Of a stretch of 64,000 bases of DNA, positions 49,631 to 59,038 are shown one piece after another. The stretch comes from Peribacillus sp. FSL H8-0477. GTDB lineage: Bacteria; Bacillota; Bacilli; Bacillales; DSM-1321. Within the stretch, counting starts at the first letter, position 1; each line of letters opens with the position of its first letter. The position numbers and the translations under genes were made by a program. Under the pieces are notes generated by a model, which was not told where the DNA came from, did not search any database, and saw only the letters and a program-made list of their open reading frames with translations. The stretch lies in contig NZ_JBBODE010000002.1 in the NCBI RefSeq assembly GCF_038002765.1, positions 1,488,001-1,552,000 on the forward strand, given 5' to 3'.

Positions 49631-50908
49631 ATGGCAATAGCTACAGATAACGTAAAAAGTATGCAGGGATATACACTGCATACAATACAAACGACCCAAT
49701 ATAAGACGAATACCTTAGTACTTAAAATGAAGGCTCCCTTATCGGAAAAAAGTGTCACGCAGCGTTCTTTGCTTCCATATGTATTGCAAGCGAGTACGAA
49801 GAACTATCCAACCACCCCTCAACTTCGCTCCTACCTTGATGAATTATATGGTGCCAGCTTTTATGTGGATGTAGGTAAAAAAGGAGAATACGATGTTATC
49901 AGCTTTACAATGGAAATTGCGAATGAAAAATTCCTTAGTGATCCTGCACCTTTACTCGAAAAAGGATTTGCGCTGCTTGCTGATATTCTCTTAAAGCCTA
50001 ACAGTACGGATACTGCATTTGATGAACTATCCTTTACGAATGAAAAACGTTCACTTAAGCAAAGAATTCAATCACTTTTCGATGATAAAATGCGTTTCGC
50101 ATCGACTAGACTCATTGAAGAAATGTGTCAAGGGGAACCTTATAGCCTAGAGACGCTGGGGAATAACAAAGACCTTGAGGCAATTACTGCAGAATCGCTG
50201 TACAGTTACTACAAACAAGCGATTGCAGAAGACGAAATCGATTTGTATGTAATCGGCGATGTGGAACAAACACAGGTAGAGCAGTTTGCAGACCGCTACC
50301 TTCAGCTGGAGCCGCGTCAGCCTGTGCAGATGCGTTCGATTCAAAAAGACGTGGTAGAGGCAAAAGAGGTATTGGAGAAAGATGATGTTAAACAAGGGAA
50401 GTTAAACATCGGATATCGGACGCAAATCGTTTATGGTGATCCAGATTATTACGCCCTTCAAGTATTCAACGGTATCTTTGGCGGTTTTTCCCATTCTAAG
50501 CTCTTTATTAATGTTCGTGAAAAAGCAAGTCTTGCGTATTATGCTGCTTCTAGGCTGGAAAGTCATAAGGGATTATTGATTGTGATGAGCGGGATAGAAA
50601 CGGCCAATTACCGTCAAGCTGTTCAAATTATCTCAGAACAGATGAAAGCCATGAAAAACGGTGAATTTTCAGAGCAAGAGCTAGAACAAACAAAGGCTGT
50701 TATCCGAAATCAGATTCTTGAAACGATAGATTCTCCGCGCGGACTTGTGGAAATTCTTTATCACAATGTCATTGCAAAAATTGATATTCCATTAGAAAAA
50801 TGGCTGCAAGCTACCGAGAAGATAACAAAGTCGGAAATAGTTGAAGCAGGGAAGAAAATCGAGTTGGATACGGTATATTTCTTAACTGGGACGGAGGTAC
50901 CGCAGTAA
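49631..50908 (+). CDS. ymfF: M16-like peptidase subunit YmfF (no zinc motif)
   Basis: A 425-residue protein of the insulinase/processing-peptidase fold. The position of the HxxEH zinc motif reads RSLLPYVLQAST, so it cannot bind catalytic zinc. It is probably the inactive partner of YmfH, whose ATG shares the last base of its stop codon. AGGAGG precedes its ATG. A paired active/inactive M16 complex is known in other bacteria and mitochondria; here it is inferred. Confidence 0.9.
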   Translation: MAIATDNVKSMQGYTLHTIQTTQYKTNTLVLKMKAPLSEKSVTQRSLLPYVLQASTKNYPTTPQLRSYLDELYGASFYVDVGKKGEYDVISFTMEIANEKFLSDPAPLLEKGFALLADILLKPNSTDTAFDELSFTNEKRSLKQRIQSLFDDKMRFASTRLIEEMCQGEPYSLETLGNNKDLEAITAESLYSYYKQAIAEDEIDLYVIGDVEQTQVEQFADRYLQLEPRQPVQMRSIQKDVVEAKEVLEKDDVKQGKLNIGYRTQIVYGDPDYYALQVFNGIFGGFSHSKLFINVREKASLAYYAASRLESHKGLLIVMSGIETANYRQAVQIISEQMKAMKNGEFSEQELEQTKAVIRNQILETIDSPRGLVEILYHNVIAKIDIPLEKWLQATEKITKSEIVEAGKKIELDTVYFLTGTEVPQ

Positions 50909-52194
50909 TGGAAAAAATCAAATTTGATCAATTACAGGAAGAAATTCTGCATGAAACAATGGCGAATGGCTTAGAGGTGTATGTCATTCCTAAAAAAGGT
51001 TTTAATAAATCGTTTGCAACCTTTACGACCAAATACGGATCCATTGATAATCATTTTGTCCCGCTAGATAAGGACGATTATACGAAGGTACCAGACGGAA
51101 TTGCACATTTTCTTGAGCATAAGCTATTTGAAAAAGAAGATGGTGATGTCTTTCAGCAATTCAGCAAGCAAGGAGCGTCAGCAAATGCCTTTACTTCGTT
51201 TACTAGAACAGCCTATCTTTTCTCAAGTACATCTGAATTTGAACTAAACTTAAAAACATTAATTGATTTTGTCCAGGATCCTTATTTCTCCGAAAAAACA
51301 GTTGAAAAGGAAAAAGGGATTATTGGACAAGAGATTAATATGTATGATGATAATCCTGATTGGCGTTTATATTTTGGCACGATACAAAATATGTATCATA
51401 CCCATCCAGTAAAAATCGATATTGCCGGGACGATTGATTCGATTGCTGGAATTACCAAAGATATGCTTTATGAATGTTATCATACGTTTTATCATCCAAG
51501 TAATATGCTTCTATTTATTGTTGGAGAAGTAAATGGAGAAGAAATCATGGATAGGATTCGCTCGAATCAAGAAACAAAAGATTACCAGCCTCAGCCGGAA
51601 GTTAAACGGCAGTTTGCAGACGAACCGAGTGAGGTGGCTGTGAAAAAGAGTCAGCTGAAGATGAATGTTCAGACACCTAAGGTTATGCTAGGAATAAAAG
51701 CTCGTCATGTAAATCTCCAAGGTAAGGAGCTTCTAAAGACTGAATTAAGTGCTAATATTCTTTTGGAAATGCTATTCGGCAAGAGCTCTCCTATCCATGA
51801 AGATCTTTATTCGACTGGATTAATAGACCAATCCTTTTCTTATGACTATACCCAAGAGCAGGGATTTGGGTTTGCGCTTCTTGGAGGCGATACGCTCCAT
51901 CCAGATGAGCTGTCAGAAAAATTGACCGATCTATTACTTCAAGCTAAAACAGGAACAGGTCTTGATGAAAAAAGCTTGGAGCGGATTATTAAGAAAAAAA
52001 TTGGTTCTTTTCTTCGCTCCTTAAATTCACCAGAATACATTGCTAATCAATTCACCAGATATGCATTTAATGATATGAATTTGTTTGATGTGGTTCCAAT
52101 CTTAGAACAAATCCGTTTTGACGATATTAAACAAACGGCTGCAACATTAATTGATGAATCACAAATTACGGTCTGTCAGGTTATCCCAAAATAA
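50908..52194 (+). CDS. ymfH: M16 family zinc peptidase YmfH
   Basis: A 428-residue M16 peptidase with an intact HFLEH motif (H67, E70, H71) and the downstream Glu near EKGIIGQEINMYDD. Translation is coupled to ymfF by a 1-base overlap (TAATG). The pair is conserved in Bacillaceae upstream of ymfI. The natural substrate is unknown to me. Confidence 0.92.
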   Translation: MEKIKFDQLQEEILHETMANGLEVYVIPKKGFNKSFATFTTKYGSIDNHFVPLDKDDYTKVPDGIAHFLEHKLFEKEDGDVFQQFSKQGASANAFTSFTRTAYLFSSTSEFELNLKTLIDFVQDPYFSEKTVEKEKGIIGQEINMYDDNPDWRLYFGTIQNMYHTHPVKIDIAGTIDSIAGITKDMLYECYHTFYHPSNMLLFIVGEVNGEEIMDRIRSNQETKDYQPQPEVKRQFADEPSEVAVKKSQLKMNVQTPKVMLGIKARHVNLQGKELLKTELSANILLEMLFGKSSPIHEDLYSTGLIDQSFSYDYTQEQGFGFALLGGDTLHPDELSEKLTDLLLQAKTGTGLDEKSLERIIKKKIGSFLRSLNSPEYIANQFTRYAFNDMNLFDVVPILEQIRFDDIKQTAATLIDESQITVCQVIPK

Positions 52195-52200
52195 GAGAGC

Positions 52201-52226
52201 GCCTTGTCATTACGACAAGGCTTTTT
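52201..52226 (+). terminator. Intrinsic terminator after ymfH
   Basis: GCCTTGTC and GACAAGGC form a perfect 8-bp stem with a 5-base loop, then TTTTT. Confidence 0.85.
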
Positions 52227-52248
52227 GAATGATTAAAGGAGCAGGAAA

Positions 52249-52971
52249 ATGGAAAAAAGATTTGCTTTAATTACGGGAGCGAGCGGTGGGATAGGCAGGG
52301 CAATTGCTTTAAAACTTGCTGAAGATCATTACTCCCTTTATCTGCATTATAATCAAAATGAAAAATTGATTACGGAACTAATGAGTGAGCTTGAACGATT
52401 TGATATTGAAGTCATTCCCATCCAAGCTGATTTAGGGAAACCTGATGGCTACAAACAAATAGCGGCTCAAATTTTTTCTTTACACGCTGTTGTTTTGAAT
52501 AGCGGCAATAGTTTTTATGGATTAATGAGTGATACAAACGATCAAATCGTGCAGCAGATGACACAACTTCATGTGGCAAGTCCTTTTCAGTTAACACGTG
52601 AATTGCTGCCAAAGCTTATGTCTGCAAACAATGCTTCCATAGTCGCTGTAACGTCCATTTGGGGTCAGGCTGGTGCAGCTTGTGAAGTGTTTTACTCTAT
52701 GGTAAAGGGAAGTCAAAATGCCTTTGTTAAAGCACTGAGTAAAGAGTGTGCACTGAATGATATCCGCGTAAATGGAATTGCACCAGGTGCTATTTCAACA
52801 GCCATGCTGGATGGGTTTACCGAAGAGGAATTTGATCAATTAAACGATGAAATTCCGATGGGGAGAGTAGGGAAACCTATTGAGATTGCTGAAACAGCTG
52901 CCTTTTTGTTATCGTCTAAAGCTTCTTACATCACCGGTCAAATAGTGGGGGTTAATGGAGGTTGGTACTAA
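52249..52971 (+). CDS. ymfI: Short-chain dehydrogenase/reductase YmfI
   Basis: A 240-residue SDR enzyme like FabG. The cofactor motif TGASGGIG is near residue 10, and the YxxxK catalytic pair is in FYSMVKGS, with a Ser at the usual place before it. It ends with the typical GQIVGVNGG segment. AAGGAG precedes the ATG. Locus matches B. subtilis ymfI. The substrate cannot be told from sequence. Confidence 0.9.
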   Translation: MEKRFALITGASGGIGRAIALKLAEDHYSLYLHYNQNEKLITELMSELERFDIEVIPIQADLGKPDGYKQIAAQIFSLHAVVLNSGNSFYGLMSDTNDQIVQQMTQLHVASPFQLTRELLPKLMSANNASIVAVTSIWGQAGAACEVFYSMVKGSQNAFVKALSKECALNDIRVNGIAPGAISTAMLDGFTEEEFDQLNDEIPMGRVGKPIEIAETAAFLLSSKASYITGQIVGVNGGWY

Positions 52972-52985
52972 CTCATCTGAAACAT

Positions 52986-53015
52986 GCATAAATTAAATCG
53001 CTTCTTCACAAACTA
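52986..53015 (+). promoter_or_regulatory. Possible SigG/SigF promoter of ymfJ
   Basis: GCATA (52986-52990), an 18-base spacer and CAAACTA (53009-53015) resemble the forespore consensus (GNATR, N17-18, CATNMTA) with one -10 mismatch. Confidence 0.4.
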
Positions 53016-53049
53016 ACTATGTACGAATTGAAAGAAGGGATGATGAAAG

Positions 53050-53307
53050 ATGTCTGTATTAGATAATTGGGATCAATGGAAAAACTTCTTAGGAGATCGC
53101 TTGCATCAAGGGGAGCACCAAGGCCTTCAGCAAGATACTGTAAGTAATCTTGCTTTTGAAATTGGCGACTACTTGGCTAAACAAGTGGAACCTCAAAATG
53201 ATCAAGAGAAAGTGCTTGCCGACTTATGGTCAGTAGCGAGCGATGAAGAAAAGCATTCAATTGCGAGTATGATGGTTAAATTAGTGGAAAACAATGGTAC
53301 ACAGTAA
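53050..53307 (+). CDS. ymfJ: DUF3243 family protein YmfJ
   Basis: An 85-residue soluble helical protein of the DUF3243 family (MSVLDNWDQWKNFLGDRLHQ, then LAFEIGDYLAKQVEPQN). GAAGGGATGATGAAAG precedes the ATG. Function is unknown. A forespore-type promoter is possible. Confidence 0.88.
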   Translation: MSVLDNWDQWKNFLGDRLHQGEHQGLQQDTVSNLAFEIGDYLAKQVEPQNDQEKVLADLWSVASDEEKHSIASMMVKLVENNGTQ

Positions 53308-53317
53308 CTGGTTTAAG

Positions 53318-53345
53318 GCCCTGTCATTTGATGGGGCTTTTTTTA
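53318..53345 (+). terminator. Terminator after ymfJ
   Basis: GCCCTGTCA and TGATGGGGC pair with two wobbles, followed by a TTTTTTT run. Confidence 0.7.
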
Positions 53346-53477
53346 TTGTTATTAGCTGGATGCATGAGGGTTTTATTTACCTGTTCATAATTACCTGCCG
53401 CGGTGCAAGAATTATTTTAAATTAAGTAAAGATTAGCCTGAATTTTAAAATGTTTTCGCTTTTAACTTAACCCATTA

Positions 53478-53486
53478 TGCTATATT
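53478..53486 (+). promoter_or_regulatory. Extended -10 promoter of ymfK
   Basis: TGC followed by TATATT (53481-53486), the same core as the rpsB promoter. There is no clear -35. Confidence 0.5.
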
Positions 53487-53508
53487 ATAGAAAATAGACA
53501 ATCATAGG

Positions 53509-53559
53509 GGTAGTTTTCCGCGATTCCGGGCACAAATGCGGGTTTTTCAAGAAACTACC
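53509..53559 (+). other. Nested leader hairpin before ymfK
   Basis: GGTAGTTT (53509-53516) pairs with AAACTACC (53552-53559). Inside it CCGC (53518-53521) pairs with GCGG (53538-53541). It begins about 15 bases after the expected transcript start and about 40 before ymfK. There is no T run, so it is not a terminator. It could be a regulatory leader; no known riboswitch class is recognised. Confidence 0.45.
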
Positions 53560-53596
53560 TTATAAATAAGATCCTGTCACTTAAGGAGTGTTTGGA

Positions 53597-54388
53597 TTGG
53601 AAAAAAAAGAATGGTATTTTGAATATGAAATACAAAAGAATCGTCCAGGTTTGTTAGGGGATATTTCTTCACTGCTCGGTATGCTCTCGATTAATATCGT
53701 TACCATTAATGGTGTAGATGAAGGCAGACGGGGCATGCTATTAGTGGCAAATGACAACTGGAGTATTGAAAGATTTGAATCGATATTGTCGACAATGGAC
53801 ACCATAACGGTGCATAAAATAAGAGAGCCGAATCTCCGTGATCGCTTAGCTGTCAGGCATGGTAGATATATACAGCGTGATGCCGATGAAAGAAATACGT
53901 TTCGTTTCGTCCGGGAAGATTTAGGGTTGTTAGTTGACTTTATGGCAGAGCTATTCAAACAAGATGGCCATAAGTTGATTGGCATTCGCGGGATGCCGAG
54001 GGTAGGAAAAACAGAATCAATTGTTGCCTCGAGTGTCTGTGCAAATAAGAGATGGCTATTTGTTTCATCCACTCTCTTAAAACAGACCATTCGAAGTCAG
54101 TTAATTGAAGATGAGTACAATGACAATAATTTATTCATTTTGGATGGGATTGTGTCAACTCGACGTGCTAATGAACGTCATTGGCAGCTTGTACGTGAAA
54201 TTATGAGAATGGATGCGGTGAAAGTAGTCGAGCATCCTGATGTATTTGTTCAGAATACAGAATATACATTAGAAGATTTCGATTACATTATTGAGTTACG
54301 AAACAACCCTGAAGAAGAAATTACATACGAAGCAGCAGACCAAAACGATCAGTTCGGTGCAACTGAATTTGGTTCAATCGATTTTTAA
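53597..54388 (+). CDS. ymfK: YmfK (DUF3388) protein with ACT-like and P-loop regions
   Basis: A 263-residue protein of the DUF3388 family. The N-terminus resembles an ACT domain (NRPGLLGDISSLLGML). The second half has a P-loop-like GIRGMPRVGKTES, followed by LFVSSTLLKQT and LFILDGIVSTRRANE, which could be Walker-type elements. The start is TTG 53597, 8 bases after AAGGAG and matching the family; the GTG at 53588 overlaps the ribosome-binding site. Function is unknown; a small-molecule-sensing ATPase is a guess. Confidence 0.9.
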   Translation: MEKKEWYFEYEIQKNRPGLLGDISSLLGMLSINIVTINGVDEGRRGMLLVANDNWSIERFESILSTMDTITVHKIREPNLRDRLAVRHGRYIQRDADERNTFRFVREDLGLLVDFMAELFKQDGHKLIGIRGMPRVGKTESIVASSVCANKRWLFVSSTLLKQTIRSQLIEDEYNDNNLFILDGIVSTRRANERHWQLVREIMRMDAVKVVEHPDVFVQNTEYTLEDFDYIIELRNNPEEEITYEAADQNDQFGATEFGSIDF

Positions 54389-54405
54389 AATGGCAGGTGT
54401 TTTAA

Positions 54406-55302
54406 TTGACGGAATTAGGAAATAGACTGAAAGAAGCAAGAACAGCCAAGGGGATGACCCTGGATGATCTACAAGAAGTGACTAAGATTCAAAAACGTTA
54501 TTTGGTAGGCATCGAAGAAGGTAACTATGGTATGATGCCCGGCAAATTTTATGTTCGTGCTTTTATAAAACAGTATTGTGAAGCAGTTGGTCTTGAGTCA
54601 GAAGAAATTTTTGAGCAGTACAAAACAGAAGTACCCGCGATAGCGAATCAAGAATTACCAGACCAGCTGTCACGAGTGCGAACAAGAAAGTCATTATCTC
54701 CATCTACTTCGAAATTTATGGAGGTATTCCCAAAAATACTCGTTTCGATTTTCGTTCTTGGTGCTATTATTCTCGTTTATGTCTTATGGGTAAACTATAA
54801 TAACGATAACAAAAGCAGCGGCAATCCTGAAGTGAAAAATGAAGACAATGTTAATTATGGAGAGACTAAGAATTCTCCATTAGAGAAAGAGAAAGAAGAA
54901 ACTAAAGAACCTGAAGAAGAAACAACGGAACCTGCAGTGGAAGAGTCAGAAGGAACAGAAGAGGAACCGGAGCTTGAACAGGAACTCAGCTCAGTGAGCA
55001 ACGCGGGAACCAATAGTACGTATGAACTTAAGAATACGGAAAAATTTCTCTTGAAACTTTCTTCAAAAGGTGAAACGTGGGTAAGTGTTAAAAATGCAAA
55101 CGGCAAGTCATTATTTGAAGGTATTTTAAAGGACAGTGAAAGTAAAGAAATTGATTTTTCAGAAGAAACAGAGGCAAAAGTTAGAATTGGTAATGCAGCC
55201 GCAACCGAAATTTATGTGAATGAAGAGCTGCTTGAATATTCGGTTTCACCAACGAAAAGTACTACACAGACTGTAACAATACAATTCACGAAACCTGAAT
55301 AG
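54406..55302 (+). CDS. rodZ: Cell-shape protein RodZ (YmfM)
   Basis: A 298-residue membrane protein. It has an N-terminal XRE-type helix-turn-helix (LGNRLKEARTAKGMTLDDLQ), a basic stretch and one membrane helix (about residues 105-127). A long acidic Glu-rich linker follows, then a C-terminal DUF4115 domain outside the cell. RodZ links MreB to the elongation machinery. The start is TTG at 54406. It is followed by pgsA, the usual order. Confidence 0.92.
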   Translation: MTELGNRLKEARTAKGMTLDDLQEVTKIQKRYLVGIEEGNYGMMPGKFYVRAFIKQYCEAVGLESEEIFEQYKTEVPAIANQELPDQLSRVRTRKSLSPSTSKFMEVFPKILVSIFVLGAIILVYVLWVNYNNDNKSSGNPEVKNEDNVNYGETKNSPLEKEKEETKEPEEETTEPAVEESEGTEEEPELEQELSSVSNAGTNSTYELKNTEKFLLKLSSKGETWVSVKNANGKSLFEGILKDSESKEIDFSEETEAKVRIGNAAATEIYVNEELLEYSVSPTKSTTQTVTIQFTKPE

Positions 55303-55366
55303 TCATCTTATTGGTGGCTATTTTTCTTCATGAGTGTTTAATGCGAATTTTTTGGAGGGTAAAGAA

Positions 55367-55951
55367 GTGAATCTACCGAATAAAATTACAATATCGAGAA
55401 TCTTTTTAATACCAATCTTTTTATTAATTATGCTCCTGCCATTGTCATGGGGAGAACTAAATGTAGATGGGCATGTACTCCCAATTACGCATCTTGTAGG
55501 GACGCTCGTTTTTATTATCGCCTCCACTACAGATTGGATCGACGGGTATTATGCTCGTAAGTTGAATATGGTCACTAACCTAGGGAAATTCTTAGATCCT
55601 CTAGCGGATAAATTGCTCGTCCTTGCTGCACTTTTGGTTCTAGTAGACCTAGATTTAATTTATGGACAAACTTGGATTGCCATTGTCATTATCAGCAGAG
55701 AATTAGCCGTAACAGGATTAAGAGCCATTTTAGCTGGGTCCGGAGAAATTGTAGCCGCTGCTACATTAGGTAAAATTAAAACATGGGCACAGATTATTGC
55801 CATTTCCGCATTATTGCTTCACAATCTGCCATTTGCCTTGTTCTCTTTCCCATTGGCATATATTGCGCTATGGATTGCGTTGATCTTCACTGTTTGGTCT
55901 GGTTGGGAATATTTCGCGAAAAATAAATCTATATTTATTAATTCGAAGTAA
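55367..55951 (+). CDS. pgsA: CDP-diacylglycerol-glycerol-3-phosphate phosphatidyltransferase
   Basis: A 194-residue membrane enzyme making phosphatidylglycerol phosphate from CDP-diacylglycerol. The CDP-alcohol phosphotransferase motif is complete in [13 protein letters not shown] followed by [14 protein letters not shown] chose GTG 55367, which follows TTGGAGGG and gives the usual [11 protein letters not shown] start; an upstream in-frame ATG lies before that box. It uses the product of cdsA from the same window. Confidence 0.96.
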   Translation: MNLPNKITISRIFLIPIFLLIMLLPLSWGELNVDGHVLPITHLVGTLVFIIASTTDWIDGYYARKLNMVTNLGKFLDPLADKLLVLAALLVLVDLDLIYGQTWIAIVIISRELAVTGLRAILAGSGEIVAAATLGKIKTWAQIIAISALLLHNLPFALFSFPLAYIALWIALIFTVWSGWEYFAKNKSIFINSK

Positions 55952-55970
55952 GGAACGGAGTGACTGGGAG

Positions 55971-57218
55971 ATGGATGCAGAAATTATCGCGGTTGGATCA
56001 GAACTGCTGTTAGGGCAGATTGTAAATACAAATGGCCGTTTTTTATCACAGCAATTTGCAGAAATGGGTATTAACGTTTATTATCATACGGTCGTAGGGG
56101 ATAACGACAAGAGACTGCAGGATGCAGTCGATATTGCCAAGAAACGTGCGGATTTAATTGTTTTTACCGGCGGTTTAGGACCTACAAAGGATGATATGAC
56201 GAAAGAAACCATTTCAAGAATGCTCGGTAAAGAACTTGTTTTTGATCAAGAGGCCCTTCAATCCATTGAAGCCTATTTCACTAAATCAAACCGAGTCATG
56301 ACTGAAAATAATAAAAAACAAGCACTTGTACTTGATGGATCTGACATATTAGCCAATGATCATGGCATGGCACCCGGAATGGTTCTGACGGTTGAGAATA
56401 TTACCTATATGCTTCTGCCAGGCCCTCCAAGTGAGATGGAACCAATGTTCTTGAAATACGGTTATGAAACGCTTATGAAATTGATGGATAAGCATGAACG
56501 AATCGAATCTAAGGTTCTGCGCTTTTTTGGGATTGGTGAAGCTAAGTTAGAAACAGTGATTGAGGACTTAATTGAAAAACAGTCCAACCCGACAATCGCG
56601 CCGCTTGCAGGAGATGGGGAAGTAACGCTTAGGATAACAGCAAAGCATGAAACAAAAGAAAAGTGCGAAGAGATGATTGCTGAAGCTGAAAAAGAAATTT
56701 TAACCAGAGTCGGACAATTTCATTATGGAAATAACCAAACTTCACTTATTAAGGAATTAGTGAAGGAACTTACTGTTCGCAAGCTGACCATTGCAGGAGC
56801 AGAAAGCCTGACCGGAGGGATGTTTCAAGAACAGCTGACAACAATTCCAGGTGCGGGCAAAGTCTTTAAAGGCGGTATTGTCAGCTATACAAATGATGCG
56901 AAATCAAATGTGCTCAATGTTAAAAACAAAACAATTGAACAATTTGGGGTCGTCAGTGAAGAATGTGCAATTGAAATGGCTGAAAACGTCAGCGCTCAGT
57001 TTAAAGCTGACATCGGAATCAGCTTCACCGGCGTTGCTGGACCTGATACCCAAGAAGGAAAACCTGTGGGTACAATATTCATCGGTATTGCCTTTCGTAA
57101 TGGAAAATCACTGGCTAAAAAGCTGAGTCTTTCGGGCAGCCGATCTCAAAATCGCGTTCGCAGTGTGAAATACGGTTGTCATTTTTTGATGCAGGAATTA
57201 GAAAATAATCTATCATAA
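55971..57218 (+). CDS. cinA: CinA competence/damage-inducible protein
   Basis: A 415-residue protein with an N-terminal MoaB/Mog-like domain ([19 protein letters not shown], then [15 protein letters not shown]) and a C-terminal CinA amidase domain ([14 protein letters not shown] and GVAGPD). The C-terminal domain deamidates nicotinamide mononucleotide in other bacteria. It lies before recA as in many Firmicutes and streptococci, with a terminator between. Confidence 0.94.
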   Translation: MDAEIIAVGSELLLGQIVNTNGRFLSQQFAEMGINVYYHTVVGDNDKRLQDAVDIAKKRADLIVFTGGLGPTKDDMTKETISRMLGKELVFDQEALQSIEAYFTKSNRVMTENNKKQALVLDGSDILANDHGMAPGMVLTVENITYMLLPGPPSEMEPMFLKYGYETLMKLMDKHERIESKVLRFFGIGEAKLETVIEDLIEKQSNPTIAPLAGDGEVTLRITAKHETKEKCEEMIAEAEKEILTRVGQFHYGNNQTSLIKELVKELTVRKLTIAGAESLTGGMFQEQLTTIPGAGKVFKGGIVSYTNDAKSNVLNVKNKTIEQFGVVSEECAIEMAENVSAQFKADIGISFTGVAGPDTQEGKPVGTIFIGIAFRNGKSLAKKLSLSGSRSQNRVRSVKYGCHFLMQELENNLS

Positions 57219-57234
57219 GATTGATTGAAACATG

Positions 57235-57264
57235 GAGATGGCATTGCTGCCGTCTCTTTTTTTT
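57235..57264 (+). terminator. Intrinsic terminator after cinA
   Basis: GAGATGGCA and TGCCGTCTC pair with one wobble and a 4-base loop, followed by eight T. Confidence 0.85.
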
Positions 57265-57466
57265 GAGTTCATGCTGAAAGGTTTTCATAATGGGAAAAGG
57301 GGAATCAGTAAATAGAGTTCAGGAAGCAGTGTTGATAAGTGCTTACCTCATAGAGAAAAAAATTTCAGCCTCGTAAATTTACATTTCTTTTAGATATGAA
57401 CCCATAAAGATGCATTTTACTAGTAGGAAAAGAGCAATTTTGAAGGAAAAAGTCAAACGAAAAAAA
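57265..57466. other. Gene-free stretch before recA
   Basis: About 200 AT-rich bases between the cinA terminator and the recA control region. I see no gene or clear element in it. Confidence 0.4.
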
Positions 57467-57480
57467 CGAATGAATGTTCG
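57467..57480 (+). promoter_or_regulatory. LexA (DinR) box of recA
   Basis: CGAATGAATGTTCG differs from the B. subtilis consensus CGAACRNRYGTTCG at one base. It ends 9 bases before the -35 of the recA promoter. Confidence 0.8.
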
Positions 57481-57489
57481 ACTTTTTAC

Positions 57490-57518
57490 TTGGCAAATGA
57501 ATGAAAACAGTATATAGT
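57490..57518 (+). promoter_or_regulatory. SigA promoter of recA
   Basis: TTGGCA (57490-57495) and TATAGT (57513-57518) are 17 bases apart. The leader to the GTG start is about 145 bases. Confidence 0.7.
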
Positions 57519-57671
57519 AAGGATAAGCTTTAAAGGATAGGAAACACTCCTTTTTGGATGCTGGTACAACAAAATTGTTAATGTTCGGCCTCAACAAAAG
57601 AGGTTTTATAGATAGTGAATTTACTATTAGCTGGTTATAGCTGGTTAATTAAATATTGAGGAGGAAATTGA

Positions 57672-58718
57672 GTGAGTGATCGTCAAGCGGCATTAGAAAT
57701 GGCTTTAAAACAAATTGAAAAACAATTTGGTAAAGGTTCAATAATGAAAATGGGTGAAAAGACAGATACAAGAATTTCTACTAGTTCAAGTGGATCTTTG
57801 GCAATTGATGTAGCTTTAGGGGTAGGCGGCTACCCAAGAGGGCGTGTAATTGAGATATACGGGCCGGAAAGTTCAGGTAAAACGACAGTTGCCTTACATG
57901 CTATTGCTGAAGTTCAGAAGGCTGGGGGCACGGCTGCCTTTATTGATGCTGAACATGCATTAGATCCTGCCTACTCTTCAAAACTTGGAGTAAATATTGA
58001 TGAATTGCTGCTTTCACAGCCAGATACTGGTGAACAAGCACTTGAGATAGCTGAGGCTCTTGTCCGCAGCGGCGCCGTAAATATACTTGTTATTGATTCC
58101 GTGGCAGCTTTGGTTCCTAAAGCTGAAATTGAAGGTGAAATGGGAGATTCCCATATGGGTCTGCAGGCAAGAATGATGTCTCAGGCACTTCGTAAGCTTT
58201 CAGGTGCTATTAATAAATCAAATACAATTGCTATTTTCATTAATCAGGTTCGAGAAAAAATCGGTATTATGTTTGGTAATCCGGAGACCACTCCAGGAGG
58301 CCGGGCGCTTAAGTTTTATTCAACTGTACGTCTTGAAGTTCGTCGTGCTGAACAATTAAAACAAGGAAATGATATTGTTGGTAATAGAGCAAAAGTAAAA
58401 GTTGTGAAAAATAAAGTAGCACCGCCGTTCCGTGTAGCTGAAGTTGATATCATGTACGGAGAGGGTATTTCACGTGAAGGTGAAATTATCGATATGGCTT
58501 CGGAATTGGATATTGTTCAAAAAAGCGGATCATGGTTCTCATATAATGGTGACCGTCTTGGACAAGGACGCGAAAATGCAAAATTATTCTTGAAATCGAA
58601 TCAAACGCTTCAAGATGAAATTTACAAGAAAATTCGTGAACATTATAATTTAGACGGCCAACATATTGCCGTAAAGGAAAATGACAAAGAAAAAGAACTT
58701 GAGTTAGATTTAGATTGA
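57672..58718 (+). CDS. recA: Recombinase RecA
   Basis: A 348-residue strand-exchange protein and SOS co-protease. Walker A is GPESSGKTT starting at residue 64. The [14 protein letters not shown] segment and an acidic C-terminal tail are also present. The start is GTG at 57672 after GAGGAGG. SOS control is supported by the LexA box upstream. It has its own promoter and terminator. Confidence 0.98.
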   Translation: MSDRQAALEMALKQIEKQFGKGSIMKMGEKTDTRISTSSSGSLAIDVALGVGGYPRGRVIEIYGPESSGKTTVALHAIAEVQKAGGTAAFIDAEHALDPAYSSKLGVNIDELLLSQPDTGEQALEIAEALVRSGAVNILVIDSVAALVPKAEIEGEMGDSHMGLQARMMSQALRKLSGAINKSNTIAIFINQVREKIGIMFGNPETTPGGRALKFYSTVRLEVRRAEQLKQGNDIVGNRAKVKVVKNKVAPPFRVAEVDIMYGEGISREGEIIDMASELDIVQKSGSWFSYNGDRLGQGRENAKLFLKSNQTLQDEIYKKIREHYNLDGQHIAVKENDKEKELELDLD

Positions 58719-58720
58719 TC

Positions 58721-58753
58721 AAAAAACCAGGCTTTTTTTAGCCTGGTTTTTTT
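58721..58753 (+). terminator. Intrinsic terminator after recA
   Basis: AAAAAACCAGGCT and AGCCTGGTTTTTTT form a stem with T-rich loop and tail. Confidence 0.88.
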
Positions 58754-58888
58754 CAAATAAACTCGAAAACTGTAAATTCTTTGTGGTGTTAAATTGGATA
58801 ATGAAGGGTAATTTATCGTTTATTTTCTATTTTAGGTACTAAAAGGAACAAAACATATGAATATTCGTGTATACGAGTGGTCAGCTAC

Positions 58889-58917
58889 TTGACAATAAAA
58901 ATTCACAACTATACAAT
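58889..58917 (+). promoter_or_regulatory. SigA promoter of rny
   Basis: A perfect TTGACA (58889-58894) and TACAAT (58912-58917) are 17 bases apart. The recA terminator to this promoter is gene-free. Confidence 0.75.
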
Positions 58918-58962
58918 TAATATGTATAATTTACATTTTTTCAAATTGAGATTTTTAAAAGC

Positions 58963-58981
58963 CAAGTACTCAAAGTACTTG
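58963..58981 (+). other. Small hairpin in the rny leader
   Basis: CAAGTAC, TCAAA, GTACTTG is a perfect 7-bp hairpin about 58 bases before the rny start and roughly 40 bases into the predicted transcript. Confidence 0.45.
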
Positions 58982-59038
58982 CCGAAAGTTCAAATTTAAC
59001 CATGTAAAAAAAGTTCATAAGCAAGGGGAGGTGAAACG

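Noticed and set aside
53581..54090. Minus-strand open frame of 169 codons over ymfK
   Set aside because: It overlaps a conserved gene and its promoter side shows no signals.
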